This document shows, in pieces, positions 1-19,261 of a stretch of DNA of 64,000 nucleotides. This DNA is from Chlorocebus sabaeus. Its lineage: Eukaryota; Chordata; Mammalia; Primates; Cercopithecidae. The notes beneath the pieces were generated by a model. That model did no database searches. It saw nothing but the letters and a program-made list of their open reading frames with translations, and was not told the origin of the DNA. The stretch spans positions 42,645,931-42,709,930 of the forward strand of contig NC_132909.1 of the NCBI RefSeq assembly GCF_047675955.1. Direction: 5' to 3'. Numbering within the stretch: the stretch's first letter is position 1; each line of letters starts with the position of its first letter. Both the position numbers and the translations under genes were made by a program.

Positions 1-1315
<1,315 letters not shown>

Positions 1316-1602
1316 TTTTTTTTTTTTTTAAAAGCTTTGATTTTTGGTGGGGTGTACACATGTGGGTTTGTTACACAGCTAAAATTATGCCATGGGAGTT
1401 TGGAGTGCAGATTATTTTGTCACTGAGGTACTAAGCATAGCACCAAACAGGTATGTTTTCTGATCCTCTTACTCCTCCCACCCTCCCCCCTCAACTAGGC
1501 CTCACTGTCTGTTGTTCTCTTTGCGTTGATGTGTTCTTATTACTTAGCTCTTACTGGTACATAATAACCTGCATTTGGTTCGCTGTTTCTGCATTAGTTT
1601 TC

Positions 1603-1915
<313 letters not shown>

Positions 1916-2057
1916 TCTGCATTAGTTTTCTAAGAATAATTGTCTCCAGTTTCATCAATGTTATTGCAAAGGACATGGTCATTTTTTTTTTTTTTTTCAT
2001 GACCACAGAGTATTCCATGATGTTTATGTACCATGTTTTGTTTTTACTAAATCTTTT

Positions 2058-2357
2058 ATTTTATTGTATTTTTGGAGACAGGCTTATTGCCCAGGCTAGA
2101 GTGCCATGGCATGATATTGGCTTACTTTAGCTTCAACCTTTCAGGCTCAAGCAGTTCTCTCCTACTTCATCCTCCCAAGTAGCTGGGATTACACATATGC
2201 ATTACCATGCCTGACCAGTTTTTCTTTTTGTATTTTCTGTGGAGACAGGATTTTGCCATGTTGCCCAGGCTGGTCTGAAACTTCTAAGCTCAGGCAATCC
2301 ACCTGCCTTGGCCTCCCAAAATGCTGAGATTACAGACATGAGCCCCCGCATCTGACC
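2058..2357 (-). repeat. Old Alu (AluJ-like)
   Basis: A strongly diverged minus-strand Alu splitting the L1 further. Confidence 0.85.
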
Positions 2358-3376
2358 ATACCATATTTTCTTCCTCTTGTCTACCAGTGATAGGCATTCA
2401 GGGCCTGTCCACGTCTTTGCTATTGTGAATAGTGCTGCAATGAACATGCATGTGAATATGTCTTTATAATATAATAATTTATATTTCTTTGGGTATATAC
2501 CCAATTAGGAGGTTCCTGGGTCAAATGATAATTCCGTTTTTAGTTCTTTGAGGAATCACCACACTGATTTTTACTGTCATTGAGCTAATTTACACTCCCA
2601 CCAGCAGAGTATAAGCATTCCATTTTCTCTGCAACCTTACCCATCTGTTATTTTTTGACTTATTAAATATAACAGCCACTCTGATGGGTGTGAGGTGGTA
2701 TTTCATTGTGGTTTTTCTTTTAATTTATCTAATGACTAGCGATGACCTTTTTTTTTTTTAATATATAATGCTTCTTAGCCACATGTATTTCTTTTGACAA
2801 GCTCATGTTTTTTGTTCATGTTTTTTGCCCCCTTTTTAATGAAGTTGTTTGCTTTTTTTCTTGTAAACTTGTTTAAGTTCTTAATAAATTCTGTATGTTA
2901 GACCTTTGTCAGAGGCAACGTTTGCAAATATTTTCTTTTATTCTGTAGGTTGTTTGCTATATTTATAGTTTCCTTTGCTGTGAAGAAGCTCTTTAGTTTA
3001 AATAGGTCCCATTTGTCAATTTTTGCTTTTGTTACTGTTGCTTTTGGTATCTTCATCATGAAGTCTTTGCCAGTTTCTGTGTCTAGAATGTTATTCCCCA
3101 TGTTTTCTTGCAGACTTTCTTATAATTTTAAGTTTTTCATTTAAGTCTGTGATTTATCTTGAGTTGATTTTTGTATATGGTGTAATGAAGGGGTCCAGTT
3201 TCAGTCTTCTACATAGTGCTAGGTAGTTATTCCTGTTATTCATTTGTTAAAGAGAGAATTCTTCCCACAATCCTCTTGTCAGCTTTGTCAAAACTCTGAT
3301 GAGTATAGGAGGTGGCATTATTTCTGGGCTGTCTATTCTGTTGCATTGGTCTTGTGCACTTATGGATATCATATAA

Positions 3377-3820
<444 letters not shown>

Positions 3821-4350
3821 TGCTATTCCCTCTTTTCTTAAGGAATTTAGAATATATGTAGATATTTTTCTCTGCTTGTTTGAAATATACGTAAATCATG
3901 TCAACAACTAAATAAAACTTTTGTCATTTTTTATGACTCCAAATCTGAAGTATCTTTAACTAGTACTTCAGATTTATTGCTTTGTTTTTGGTTCTGAAAA
4001 GTTTATTTTTTTGATTTTTATTCCTTTAAAGGAGACACAGATTTGTTTAGATACAAGCTCATTCTAAGAGCACACAGAGCTTAGCACAAAGATAAGATTA
4101 AAGGTAGCAATACAGAATAATAAAGACTAAATGATACTCAGTTTCTGTGACAGAAACCTGATAATCCAAGGTAACTATCCAATATTTACAGGCTGAAGTA
4201 CTTACACTGTGAAAGCAAGAACAGTTCAGGGTATAAACTGAACAGTTGAGTCTGTAGTTGTACCTTGCTTTCTATTTATTACTTCAGAGCAATTAGCATA
4301 GTTATGTGTAATGTTTGTAGATAACCTGCATTCACATAAATTAAACAATA
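3821..4350. other. Intron 1, no feature seen
   Basis: AT-rich single-copy-looking sequence; no gene, RNA or clear repeat recognised. Confidence 0.5.
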
Positions 4351-4353
4351 TTT

Positions 4354-4386
<33 letters not shown>

Positions 4387-4655
4387 AGACAGAGTCTCAC
4401 TCTGTTGCCGAGGCTGGAGTGCAGTTGTTTGATCTCTGCTCACTACAACTGCTGCCTCCCAGGTTGAAGTGATTCTCCTGCCTCAGTCCTCTGAGTAGCT
4501 AGGTTTACAGGCATGCATCACCATGCCTGGCTGAGTTTTTGTATTTATATAGAGCTGGGGTATTACCATGTTCCCCAGCTTGAACTTGAACTGCTGACCT
4601 CAGGTGATCCACACGCCTCAGCCTCCCAGAGTGCTGGGATTACAGGCATGAGCCG
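4351..4655 (-). repeat. Alu (old)
   Basis: A minus-strand Alu with a poly(T) longer than 30 and many substitutions. Confidence 0.92.
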
Positions 4656-4800
4656 TAAACAGTATTTTCTAAAATAGTATGAATACAAAGCCACAATATT
4701 TACTTTGAATTAATCACTTAATGGTTATTTTAATACTGTTATTTATGCTTTTGAAACATAAAATGTTTCAACTGAAGTATAGATTCCCCACCCACCCCCC

Positions 4801-5345
<545 letters not shown>

Positions 5346-5818
5346 TAACTGATGTATAATTTTAATTTTTTAAAATACTACATACATTATGACTAGTTCA
5401 TTAAAATTATTCGTACTTAGATATTTATATCTAATATCCAAAGAATATTTACAACCAAATTGTTAGTTAGTAGATAATAGTCAGACATGTTTATTACTTT
5501 ATTCAATCAGGATAATTATGAGTAAACACAATTTTAGTATCTTTTATTTCACTAAATTTGTATGCGGCTGTTACAGGACAAATACAGACAGGTGATGTGG
5601 CCACCCAAAACTATAGTAGTTCTTCAATTAGCTATGTTGCAAGATCTAATATATTCCAGTGTATGAACACAGTCAGTTTCTATTTTTTCATCAAAATGTG
5701 TCATTGGAAGTTGTAAGATGTATTTCAATATAGACCCCCATTCAATGGCTAGGAGAGCACAGCAGAAATGGAAATGGAACTTTATAAAATTCTTCTGAAA
5801 ATATGTCCCTGTTCTTTT
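5346..5818. other. Intron 1, no feature seen
   Basis: AT-rich sequence without recognisable gene or repeat. Confidence 0.5.
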
Positions 5819-6121
5819 CCTTTTTTTTTTTTTTTTTTTAGGGGAACAGAGTCTCACTCTGTCCCCTGGCTGGAGTGCACTGGCGCTATCTGGGCTCACT
5901 GCAACCTCTGCTTCCCGGATTCAAGTGATTCTCCTGCTCCACCTCCCAAGTAGCTGGGACTATAGCACCCACCACCATGCCCCGTGAATTTTTTTGTATT
6001 TTTAGTAGAGATGGGGTTTCACCATATTGGCCAGGCTAGTCTCGAACTCCTGATCTTGTGATCCACCCACCTCAGCTTCCCAAAGTGCCAGGATTACAGG
6101 CGTGAGCCATCACACCCAGCC
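5819..6121 (-). repeat. Alu
   Basis: A minus-strand Alu with several small deletions. Confidence 0.94.
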
Positions 6122-8076
6122 TTGCCCCCTTCCTTCGTAATGCACATGTTTCTCATGCTTAGAGTAGCTGTGCATTTTGGGTGTTTAGAGAGAAATTGCT
6201 TTTAGGGGAATATTTTCTGGCTGACATCATCAATCTTATATGTAAACTGAGCTTTTTCTTAAGATCGTTTTAACTTTTTTCTCTCAAAAGAATCTTGCTC
6301 AGATGGAGATCTGTTTTTCTCTCCAATGCTTTGGGTGTCTGTTTCAGAAACCCTATTAGCATCCCATGGTTTCTGAATAAGGTGGGCTGTCACAGTGAGA
6401 CAGATAACTTTTGGAGCTATCTCTATCTGGACGCATGCTGGAAATTCAGCAGTATTTTTTCCTTGTCACCATTATAAGTAGAAACTGAGGCGGAGACACT
6501 GCTCCCATTTCCATTATTGTGAAGGTGAAATTCTACCCAGGAGGCCTGCAGGCTCTCCTCCTGCAGCTCAGGCTTCCATTTCTGATGTGACCCTAGAGTG
6601 CTGCTGTGGCAAATGCAGTTCACATAAACTGTAAACTGTGCTCTGAGCTGTGCCTCAATGGTGGATGGTAGAGGTCAAGAGAGGACACTAGCACTCAGGA
6701 GAAAGCAAGCAGGAGTGCTGTAGCCCAATGCCAAGGAGTACAGAGCCACTGCTCTAAAATGTAAATAGCCAAAAAGATAGAACCCTATTCAACCATTTTT
6801 GTAGCAGAGTGAGAGCTTACGTTTAGCAGGCACCTGGCTTCAAGCTGCTAAACTACCTCCTGTTATGAAGAGGTGAAAAGTTTATTTGTCATTGAATATA
6901 AGTAATTAGCATACACAGATGACCTCTTCAATCTCCAGGTGAATTTAGGATGAACTATGTATGACATGGTGCTGGAAATTCTTCTACTTGTGGACTAACT
7001 ATGGTGGCTGTCTTTCTATCTTTGTAGTCTCTTAAGCAGATTGACTATGATGCATGTCATATTCAAGTTTAATTATGTAATAAAAGTATTTTATTTCTGT
7101 TCTATTATTGTGGAGTTTCTCTGGGGCTGGAGAAAATTTTTCTTTTAATTATTGTTTCCAAACAGTCTGGAATTACCAGACATGATATAAACACATACGG
7201 TGCCAACCAGAATTTACTCTAGAGGGGACGTTCCCTCTCAGGCTTCCAGTCAACTCACATTTGTGCAGAGAAGTGTATGCTGTCCCCTAAATGTGCAGGC
7301 AGAATTGTGTTTCTGCCTGTTTGTTATTTATAGTCCTCTACAGTCACTTCTAGAGAGTCTAGATCAGATTTCTATAAATTTCACAGGGCAGCAATCAATC
7401 ATTTTACATCTTTCAATGACTCTTTTATCTTCAATCCTGAAACTGATTCAGAGACCATGGGGCCCATAAACCCAAGTAGAGTAACATGTGTGCATTGAGT
7501 AGACATGTAGACAAGAAAATCTCCATTTTTTTCTTCCTTCCCTTGCTAAAAAGCTCACAAATGTGCAGGTAACATGTGCTGCTGCTCCAGCCACTCAAGC
7601 CCTAAATCTGCAGCTCCATATTTTGAGTCCAGGTCTTGGGATTTGGGAATTAAAAAACTTTTATCTGAAAAATGCAAGTCCTTTTAGTTATCAAACTCAG
7701 AGATGTTAAAATACAAGTGCAATTATGTCTTTCTCCTCCCTTTGAATTGTGTATTCATCTTTTGAAACTGTTCAATATTGCCACATGTAGCTATAAATTA
7801 AACTAATAATGCCACATTGGACACTATATCCCATACCCTAAACTATAACGATATATATCTAATAATCAATGTTATTTTTTTAAATAAATAGAAATTTCTG
7901 ACAAACAACTTTGTGTCAGCCCACTCTGTGTTTCTCTTGTTGTCTTTACAAATCTTCTTGTAACTGCTACTAATCGAAGTGTAGATTCCAGGCAACTTTA
8001 ATCTTTGCTCCCAGGTTATAATCTGTAAACTTCACCCAAATAAACTGTCTACTTAATATTCATGTTGTGTCAGCTT
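6122..8076. other. Intron 1, repeat-poor stretch
   Basis: About 2 kb with no Alu or L1 recognised and no convincing coding frame. It is the longest repeat-poor stretch in the left half. Confidence 0.5.
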
Positions 8077-8990
8077 TTTTTTTTTTTTTTTTTTTTGGTT
8101 CCATGTAGATTTATCATTTAGAATGTGCTAGAGCAGCCTCTATGAGGGGTTCTCTTCTTCGTTTGTACTCCACTTGCTGTAACACCAAAGGATGCAGAGC
8201 CAGGTAGATCCTACCTAGAATCTGCAGGTAACATCTGGCCTCTGCCTGGAATTTACAAAAAAGGGCCGGACTTTGGATAGAGAATGTACAGAAAACTAAC
8301 AAAAGGCATTTTCTGCATTGTGAGATGTCAGCCTAGACATCTTACAGCCCCCATTTGGGAGTGTGGCTCTGTGAGATTTTTCACATCTTGTTCATTGACC
8401 TGCTACAGTGATGTGAGAGCTTCCAGGAGGAAATAGAATCTGATGACAGAATATGTGTAAGTATAAAAAAGCATCTTAAAAGTGAGAGAACAAGGCCACA
8501 AAGTATCCAGAGCTATGACCACAACTATATTTACCTGTAAAACGTGATACTGGAGTACAGTATTTGTGTTCTTTCTCTTACCCAAGAGCTAGCAAATCAG
8601 GACAGGTGATCCAGCTTCTGGAGCTTCACCAAGGCAGTTCCATTTCTCATTGAGAATCAGCCTGAGTCTCTCCAGCCTGGCTTATCATTGGGCCATCAGT
8701 CCCAGGTCACTGGGAATTCTTTCACAATCATCCAGGTGTCTTTGAGGGATTTGAGGATGTCCAGAGCAGAATTGTGTCAGGCTGACAAGAGTAGTTAATT
8801 CTGCTTCTGTCTCAGTGTAAGAGAAATGAATCATCCTGTGTTTGTTCATCCCCTCATACAAGGGGTGTCTTTGGTAGGTACCCAGATGAGAGTTTCTCCA
8901 GTTTCCTGGTACTTGGATGATAAACAAGGAGGACATCTGGAGACCCAAATAGATAAACTAGTAACTTCCATTTCATATGACCATTAAAAT
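8077..8990 (-). other. Possible retroposed sequence of unknown origin
   Basis: A run of T at 8077-8098 stands where a poly(A) tail would be for a minus-strand insertion, and 'gataaat' (weak poly(A)-signal resemblance) precedes it in that orientation. The following ~900 bp is not Alu or L1 and has three short minus-strand frames (8948-8685, 8585-8403, 8302-8114). No protein was recognised and no target-site duplication found. It could equally be ordinary intron with a T-run. Confidence 0.25.
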
Positions 8991-9181
8991 AAAACATGAA
9001 GCAGTCATGGTTCCTACAATCCAGAAATGTTTAGACTAGCAACTGAGTAAATAATTGAACCATCATATGGTTGGTACAACAAATAGATATGCCCAAAATA
9101 TTGGGCATTATTTGCCACTTTATATTGTGACTTCTGATGTCTACACTTGAAAGGATATTTATGAACAGAATTGTTGTTATA

Positions 9182-9479
9182 ATTTTTTTTTTTCTTTTTT
9201 GATATGGAGTCTCCCTCTGTCACCCAGGCTGGAGTTCAGTGGCACAATCTCAACTCACCACAAACTCTGCCATTTGGGTTCAAGTGATTCTTCTGCCTTA
9301 GCCTCCTGAATAGCTGGGATTACAGGTGCCTGCCACCACACCCAGCTAATTTTTGTAATTTTAATAGAGATGGAGTTTCAAAATGTTGGTCAGTCTGGTC
9401 TTGAACTCCTGACCTCATGATCCACTTACCTCAGCTTCCCAAAGTGTTGAGATTACGGGCATGAGCCAACAGGCCCAGC
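9182..9479 (-). repeat. Alu
   Basis: A minus-strand Alu, moderately diverged. Confidence 0.94.
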
Positions 9480-10180
9480 AGTATTTCTATTTCTTTCATC
9501 CTGTTAAGTGTACATATTTGTTTCCTAATAAACTTACCCTAGAAAACCTTAAGGGATTTGTTTAAATTGCATATTAGCATATAATATAGAGTTGACAGGG
9601 CAGTGGCTAGAAAAGATTAAAATTACACAGACTCTGGGATTTAAGTTTCTTTTAGGTAAGCTTAGAAAAAACAAAACTGGAAATACCTCAGTGGCATAGA
9701 GAACAGAATTCTACAGAGGGTCCACTTCCTGACCCAGTTCTGTTGAGATTCACCCTTTTTGGAGGCCTTATTTAGGTGTGACCCTACCCTGGAGTCTTGC
9801 TTCACAGAACTGTGTAGAAGAGATCAGAGTTTTGGCTGGTGAATCCTGTTGTCTTTCTAGAGCTGGTGCTTACAATGTCCTGAAATCCAAAAAACAGATA
9901 AATGGGAAAATAAGTGTTGTAGGGTCTTGGTTTTTAAATTTTATATTAAAACCAGTGTTTGCAGAGACATTCTATTTAGGAACTTGTTTTCCATTCCTGC
10001 ATATCTGGTAGTTGCTCCACAAGTCACAAAAATGTAAATATAAACATAATAAAATTTTCTCTAAACTACATTAAACTCTTGCTTTCCATGTTTTTTTCAT
10101 CTGTCTATATTTAGCTTTAATTTTTTGCAGTTTTAAAAAAAATTTAACGGCAGAGAAACAGAAGAAGCAACAAAAATGCT
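9480..10180. other. Intron 1, no feature seen
   Basis: Unannotated AT-rich sequence; short frames only. Confidence 0.5.
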
Positions 10181-10320
10181 GAGCCCTTTACCTAAATCCT
10201 GAAAATTATTATACACTTAGTACCAGCTCCCAGGGTGTTATGAGAATTAAATCACATAATGTGTTATGCCCAGCACAGTGCTCTGTATCATACTCTTGAG
10301 CACATAGTACCTGTTTAAAA
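10181..10320 (+). repeat. MIR
   Basis: The text 'gttatgagaattaaatcacataatg...gcccagcacagtgctctgtat...gagcacatagtacctg' fits the MIR core and 3' region. Confidence 0.75.
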
Positions 10321-10691
10321 AACATTGCATTAGTACATGTGTACATGTTTTTAAAATCCAGACTTATTCAGAAACTGCTGCCTTATGTTTTTTCTGTAAA
10401 CTTTAAAGAACCAGCAAAGGCTACAAAACTTTTAGATGGAGATAGGTTGTCCTTATTTGTGCCAGAAGTATTTGGTTGTGACAAGAGTGCTGACTGTAAG
10501 GGACCTTGTGCTGTGCCTGCTTCTCTAACTAATACTAATAATGAGCCAAGGAGGAGCAACATCAGCATTGACAGGGAACTTGTTTAAAACACCCATTCAT
10601 GGACCCTTTTCAGACCTCCGTAGTCACATTACATAAATTGGGGCCAAAATTACCAAGTGATTTATAAGCTTGTTAAAGCTTGAGAGAAAAT

Positions 10692-10870
10692 GCTTAGCTC
10701 AGTGGTTATCAGCCCAGACTTCTCATTAGGATCACATGGCCAATTTGCAGAAATGTCTTGTGCCCTCCCCACAGCTTCTGATTATTATTCTGGGTGGAAA
10801 CATCCATGTTGTTTTAATGAAGTCCCTTGTGTCACTCAGGTAAGACCAGAATCAAGTATGAGGCCTTCAA
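10692..10870 (+). mobile_element. MER5A-like DNA transposon fragment
   Basis: 'cagtggttatcagcccagacttctcattaggatcacatgg' fits the MER5 (hAT-Charlie) terminal sequence. Non-autonomous, no coding capacity. Confidence 0.6.
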
Positions 10871-11715
10871 AATACATTCATGAGAGTTAAGTTCCAACTT
10901 TGCACTAAAGGGTGGTCACAGGGCCTGTTCTGTTTGGGTTTGGTAGGGACAGGTCAGTGTGGCGCTTATTTCCATTACTGTAGCAGAAATGGCTGGTGTC
11001 TGTGGCAGGGGAGAACATCTGAGGACAGGAAAGAGAAATTTATATTTTTATCTTCATGGAGCAGCTCATTGTTCCTGAATGTCTTCTGTTTTAAAGGACA
11101 GAAATGGGTGGACTTTTTCTGTCTTTGTTTTTCTGCCAGTTGATGTCATGCTAACAGGTAAACATGTGGTACTGAAACCTTTAAAGACATATTCTCAAGA
11201 TTCAGGTGTAATTTGTCTAGAGAATCTCATCTCAGAAGGAATTTCAGAGAAGGAGGAGAAAGAAAAAAAAGTGGCTTTTCTTCAGGTAAACATGTCTTAG
11301 ATGAAGAGCAGTGTCGACTCTGCCTCCTGGACTGCCATGCGTTTAGTACTCAGAAACCTTTACTTCTCTACTTGTGTTTTTCCTCCCTAATGAGTTTGGT
11401 TTAATTACTTCTTTAAATTTTTATGATAGTCAGGAGTCTCTGAAAAATATTTCTTTCCTATATTCCAGAGCCTTCTCTTTATTCTCCGCATCATAGCTTC
11501 TTATATGCCATGTAGAATTCTCAGCAAGAATTTAGAATCTGCAATTTTTTAAATGTTCCCTTTGTGGCTGTTGAACATGGAAAGATGTGGATACTCAAGA
11601 TTTCTATTGGGGAAAACTGTGGTCCTTAGTAAAGACGGAGAACATGTAATGATGAGGCTCCATCTGTGTGTTCCATTAGCTGTATGCAGACCAGGATTAA
11701 GAAAATGCTTATTTA
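10871..11715. other. Intron 1, no feature seen
   Basis: No repeat recognised; overlapping short frames show no known domain. Confidence 0.45.
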
Positions 11716-12025
<310 letters not shown>

Positions 12026-12186
12026 TTAAATGGGATGGCATTTATTACCCAGAAAGTTCTGAAAAAAGTTATTAGGAGATACCTGCTCTTAAGGGTGCTA
12101 AATGAAGCCTACTTAAAATTACTACTAAAAATTACAGAATGTAGCAGTCATCTGTATTTTAAAGTTTGTATAAAACTGATGTTTCT

Positions 12187-12484
<298 letters not shown>

Positions 12485-12600
12485 TAAAACTGATATTTCT
12501 TTATGCTTACATTCAGACTACATTTTTTTGGGGGAGGAATATTTCAACAGTGATGCTGTGTTCTTCTGTGTGCATTAGCACATCATAAAAATTTGTCCTA

Positions 12601-12894
12601 GGCTGGGCGTGGTGGCTCACACCTGTATTCCCAGCACTTTGGGAGGCCAAGGCAGGTGGATCACGAGGTCAGGAAATCAAGACCATCCTGGCTAATGTGG
12701 TGAAACCCTGTCTCTACTAAATATACAAAAAAATTAGCTGGGCATGGTGGTGGGCGACTGTAATCCCAGCTACTTAGGAGGCTGCGGCAGGAGAATGGTG
12801 TGAACTCGGGAGGCAGAGCTTGCAGTGAGCCGAGACCGCACCACTGCACTCCAGCCTGGGCGACAGAGCAAGACTCCGTCTCAAAAAAAAAAAA
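12601..12894 (+). repeat. Alu
   Basis: A plus-strand Alu flanked by AAWTTGTCCTAG-type duplication. Confidence 0.96.
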
Positions 12895-13164
12895 TTGTCC
12901 TAGTGAAGTTAATGATTCACTTGGTTAAATATCTCTGATATATTTTTTTCACTATAGAGTTAATTATTTTTCCTCTTTATTATTAAGTATCTTTATGCAG
13001 CTGATGTGCATAAACCATCACAGTTAATCTGGCAACTGTCCTTTTTTTTCTCTACATATGTTTCTATGGTGAATGAAGGCTATTATGTTTGTTTACAGGC
13101 TAGAAAAAGTGGGGAAGACACAGGCTCTTCCACTTACTAGATGTTTGTCAAAATATCCTTCTTG

Positions 13165-13545
13165 GCCAAAAACATTGGCATTACTGGTGAGCTTGTTAGA
13201 AATTCACAAAATTAGCTGGGCACAGTGTCTCCACCTGTAATCTCAACACTTTAGGAGGCCAGAGGGGGCAGATCACCTGAGGTAAGGAGTTCAAGACCAG
13301 CCTGACCAACATAAAGAAACACCATCTCTACTAAAAATACAAAAAAAAAAATTACCGAGTGTGGTGGAGCATGCCTGCAATCCCAGATACTTGGGAGGCT
13401 GAGGCAGGAGAATTGCTTGAACCTGGAAGGTGAAGGTGGCGGTGAGCCGAGATGGCACCATTTCACTCCAGCCTGGGCAGCAAGAGCGAAACTCCATCTC
13501 TAAATAAATAAATAAATCAGACTTTATTCCAGATCTTCTGGGGGG
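13165..13545 (+). mobile_element. MER5-like fragment split by an Alu
   Basis: 'cattggcattactggtgagcttgttagaaattca' before and 'ccagatcttctggggg' after the Alu at 13213-13517 resemble MER5A. Weak. Confidence 0.4.
13213..13517 (+). repeat. Alu with (TAAA)n tail
   Basis: A plus-strand Alu ending in 'taaataaataaataaat'. Confidence 0.93.
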
Positions 13546-13708
13546 GGAGGGGGGACCTGCATAACGAGGTCTTCAGCTTATTGTACATATTAAAACGGAG
13601 ATGCCTTCTAACTCAGCATGTCTTTTCCATCTGAAAAATATTCACAACTCATTCTGTATGATGTAAATATAGCACTCAAAAATATACATGTTCATGTTCT
13701 TCCCTTAA

Positions 13709-14702
<994 letters not shown>

Positions 14703-15079
14703 TGAAAATGAATACAACAGATGACACAGATAAGGGGTCCCAAGGTCAAAGAGAAAGCCAGTCCTCAAAGTGTGATTTGGGAAGCTGTGTTCCAAAGGAA
14801 ATAGTTCTTGGGCAGCTGGGTTTTTTTGTTTGTTTGTTTTTTCTTTTTTAATTTTGCTCTTACAAAGGAGCATCATCTGTCTTATGCTTTTAAATTCTCT
14901 AAGGATTTTCCTTTTCTTTCAGTGAGCTTCCTTCAAGTTCACAGTGAGAGCCAAAGTCCTCTTCATGGCATAAAGAGACTGTACAATGTGGCTGCTTTTC
15001 CTTAATTTTTGGGACACACAAATATCTGCATGATTTTGAGAAACTAAAATTACTCTCAAAGTTCTCTTTTTGCATCAGG

Positions 15080-16130
<1,051 letters not shown>

Positions 16131-16139
16131 ACAAACACC

Positions 16140-16870
16140 TCTTCAAGTTTTCATAAACTGATTTTAGAAGGTAAAGATTTTCTTTTGTTGGGCCCTTAGG
16201 GTGATGAGATGCCCTCTGAATTTGTAGTGAAGAGGGGTTGTAGCTTGGTCACAAGGATGCTGGGTCTCCACTAGGGTTCACCTTCAGTTGACCTGTTACG
16301 GCAGCTTGGGTAGTTGTAATTCCCGTTTTATTTTTGGACAGACTGCATATCTTTCAGGACTTTGCTCTGTAGGGCAGACACTAGGGCATGCTTTGCAGTC
16401 AGGTCTGCATATGCTGGGCCTTAAATCAGGATGTGGATGAGTGTGACTTTCAGTAAGTACCAGAGAACATTTCCTCAGGTAACTGTGTGGGTTTCTATAT
16501 AGGCAGAACTGGCCATAAACTGTGGCTCACGTAACTGAAACTGAGTCAGTGAACTGTTTCAGGGACCATGGTAAAGGCCAAAGTCTGCAGGCCTGCCTAC
16601 ATGGCTGTAAATGGGTGCCTTCCTCCAGGTCTCTGGCATAGCAGGACCTCTGCCAGACCGGGGCTGGGAGGAGTCTGTGGTGGTTACAGAGTAAGTTTAG
16701 AATTCTCTGTGGGACCAAGTTGGGTGAACCCTATCCTGGTCTGTAGCCAAGAACAGGGGTCCTGTAATTTCCCACCTGAATGAGGGCCTGCCTTCTGAAT
16801 AGAACATGTCTCGAACTGAAGCTTTAACAGCATTTCACAACTCCATCCCTGGATCTCAAATCTGTCTTAG
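16140..16870. other. Intron 3, unrecognised GC-richer stretch
   Basis: Between an old L1 and an Alu monomer lies ~700 bp richer in GC than its neighbours. It could be ancient L1 3' end or an LTR; I recognise no family. Confidence 0.35.
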
Positions 16871-16879
16871 AGGCACTTA

Positions 16880-16999
16880 TTTTGGAGATGGTGTCTTGCT
16901 ACATAACCTAGGCTGGTCTCAAAATCCTGGCCTGAAGCATTTCTCCAACAGTAATGTACCATGTAGCTGTCATTACAGGTGTGAACCATAATGCCTGGT
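16880..16999 (-). repeat. Alu monomer-like fragment
   Basis: 'ggagatggtgtcttgctacataacctaggctggtctc' through 'ggtgtgaaccataatgcctgg' fits an ancient FLAM/AluJ piece. Confidence 0.65.
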
Positions 17000-17219
17000 T
17001 CTCATGAAGTCATTTTTGGTCAGGGATGGCTGACTTTTTTTGCTGTAAGGGGATATGAAAATAGAGCACTTTTATTCTTTTCATCTTACCGATGTCACTC
17101 TCCTTATACATTTCTTTCTTTCTATATTCTATTTCAAATTTGTAATTTTAGATTCAGATATTTAGACAATATGCTAGAATGTGCATGGTATGCTGAAAGT
17201 AAATTAGATAATTAGTAAG

Positions 17220-17305
17220 CACTCCATATTTATGAAAATAGTTACTAAATAGTTATAGTTACTAAATATAAATAGTTACTAGTTATAAGTAGTTATAAAA
17301 TTATG
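17220..17305. repeat. AT-rich 'atagttactaaat' short tandem repeat
   Basis: Imperfect reiteration of 'atagttactaaat/agttata' units; low complexity. Confidence 0.7.
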
Positions 17306-17692
17306 GGATTTTCATCTACTTTCTTCACCCTGTATATAAATAATAACAGAGTTTATTTCCTAATATTTGTTTTACATATCTGAGGGTCTAACCCTATTCT
17401 GCAAAATATATATATATATTTTTTTCTATATTTAACAATGTAAGGCTATTCTTTGCTTCTAAAGTTGGAATACAGCAGTTTTGTGTAAGAATAACGTATA
17501 TTTAAAACATAAAAAGCAACTCTAGTTTCTTTTAAATGCTAATTTATTAAAAGTTTCTCATTAGAATCTTCTGTTTATAATTATACCGCAGATTCTCTGA
17601 AACTTTACTGCCACACAGTGCATGCCAATGATTCAAAATACCTGTATATGATGAATACATAATAACAGTTAAAGATTGCAGTTACCTCAACA

Positions 17693-17995
17693 ATTTTTTT
17701 TTTTTTTTTTTTTGAGAACGAGTTACCCGCTCTCATCCAGGCTGGAGTGCGGTAGTGAGATCTTGGCTCACGGCAACCCTCACCTTCCGGGTTCAAGCAA
17801 TTCTCATGCCTCAGCCTCCCAAGTAGCGGGGATTACAGGGATGTACCACCGTGTCTGACTAATTTTTGTATTTTTAGTAGAGATGGGGTTTCATCACGTT
17901 GACCAGACTAGTCTTAAACTCCTAACCTCAGGTCATCCGCCCGCCTCAGCCTCCCAAAGTGCTGAGATTACAGGCATGAGCCACAGCGCCTGGCC
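17693..17995 (-). repeat. Alu
   Basis: A minus-strand Alu with poly(T) head. Confidence 0.94.
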
Positions 17996-18068
17996 TGACA
18001 AATTTTTGTAATGATACTTCCATGTGTTATACCAGATTTTATGAGTAAACATTTATCTTACTGTTTGA

Positions 18069-18642
<574 letters not shown>

Positions 18643-18644
18643 TC

Positions 18645-18900
18645 ATTTATTTTTGAAATAGGGCCTCACTCTGTCAACCAGGCTGATTTGCATGTCTCAC
18701 TGCTATCCAAACCTCCCAAACTCAGATTGTCCTCTCATTTTAGCCTCCCAAGTAGCTGGGTTACTAGTATGTGTCATCACACCCAGCTAGTTTTTTGTAT
18801 TTTTTGTAGAGACAGAGTTTTCCCATGTTGCCCAGGCTGGTCTTGAACTCCTGGGATCAAGTGATCAGCCTATGTTGGCCTTCCAAAGTCCTAAGATTAC
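18645..18900 (-). repeat. Old Alu (AluJ-like)
   Basis: A diverged minus-strand Alu ending at 'ccaaagtcctaagattac'. Confidence 0.82.
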
Positions 18901-19261
18901 ATTTTATTTTATTAAGTAGTTTAATTAATTTATATTTAAATGATTGCTTAAAGAAATGAAGTTGTTATTTCCCATTATATTGTGATTGTTTTATGTTTCT
19001 AGTAGTTTTATTTTTCTCATTTCCTGCTTTACTTTCTTAATTTTTATTTAATTTTGTACTGGCATGCATTATTTTTTACTTTCTTTTGCATACATTCTAT
19101 AAATATTATCTTTGTAATCATCTTGAAAACTGGAGATTACATATATCTTAAAGTTAAAACAATATGTTTTAATTTTATAACAATTTCAATTTAATACAAA
19201 AGCTATGTCTCTATATTTTCCAGTTATTATATGGTATATTTATTAACAAATTTAGGCAGAA
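18901..19261. other. Intron 3, AT-rich, no feature seen
   Basis: Probably old L1 remnants, but too decayed for me to place. Confidence 0.4.
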
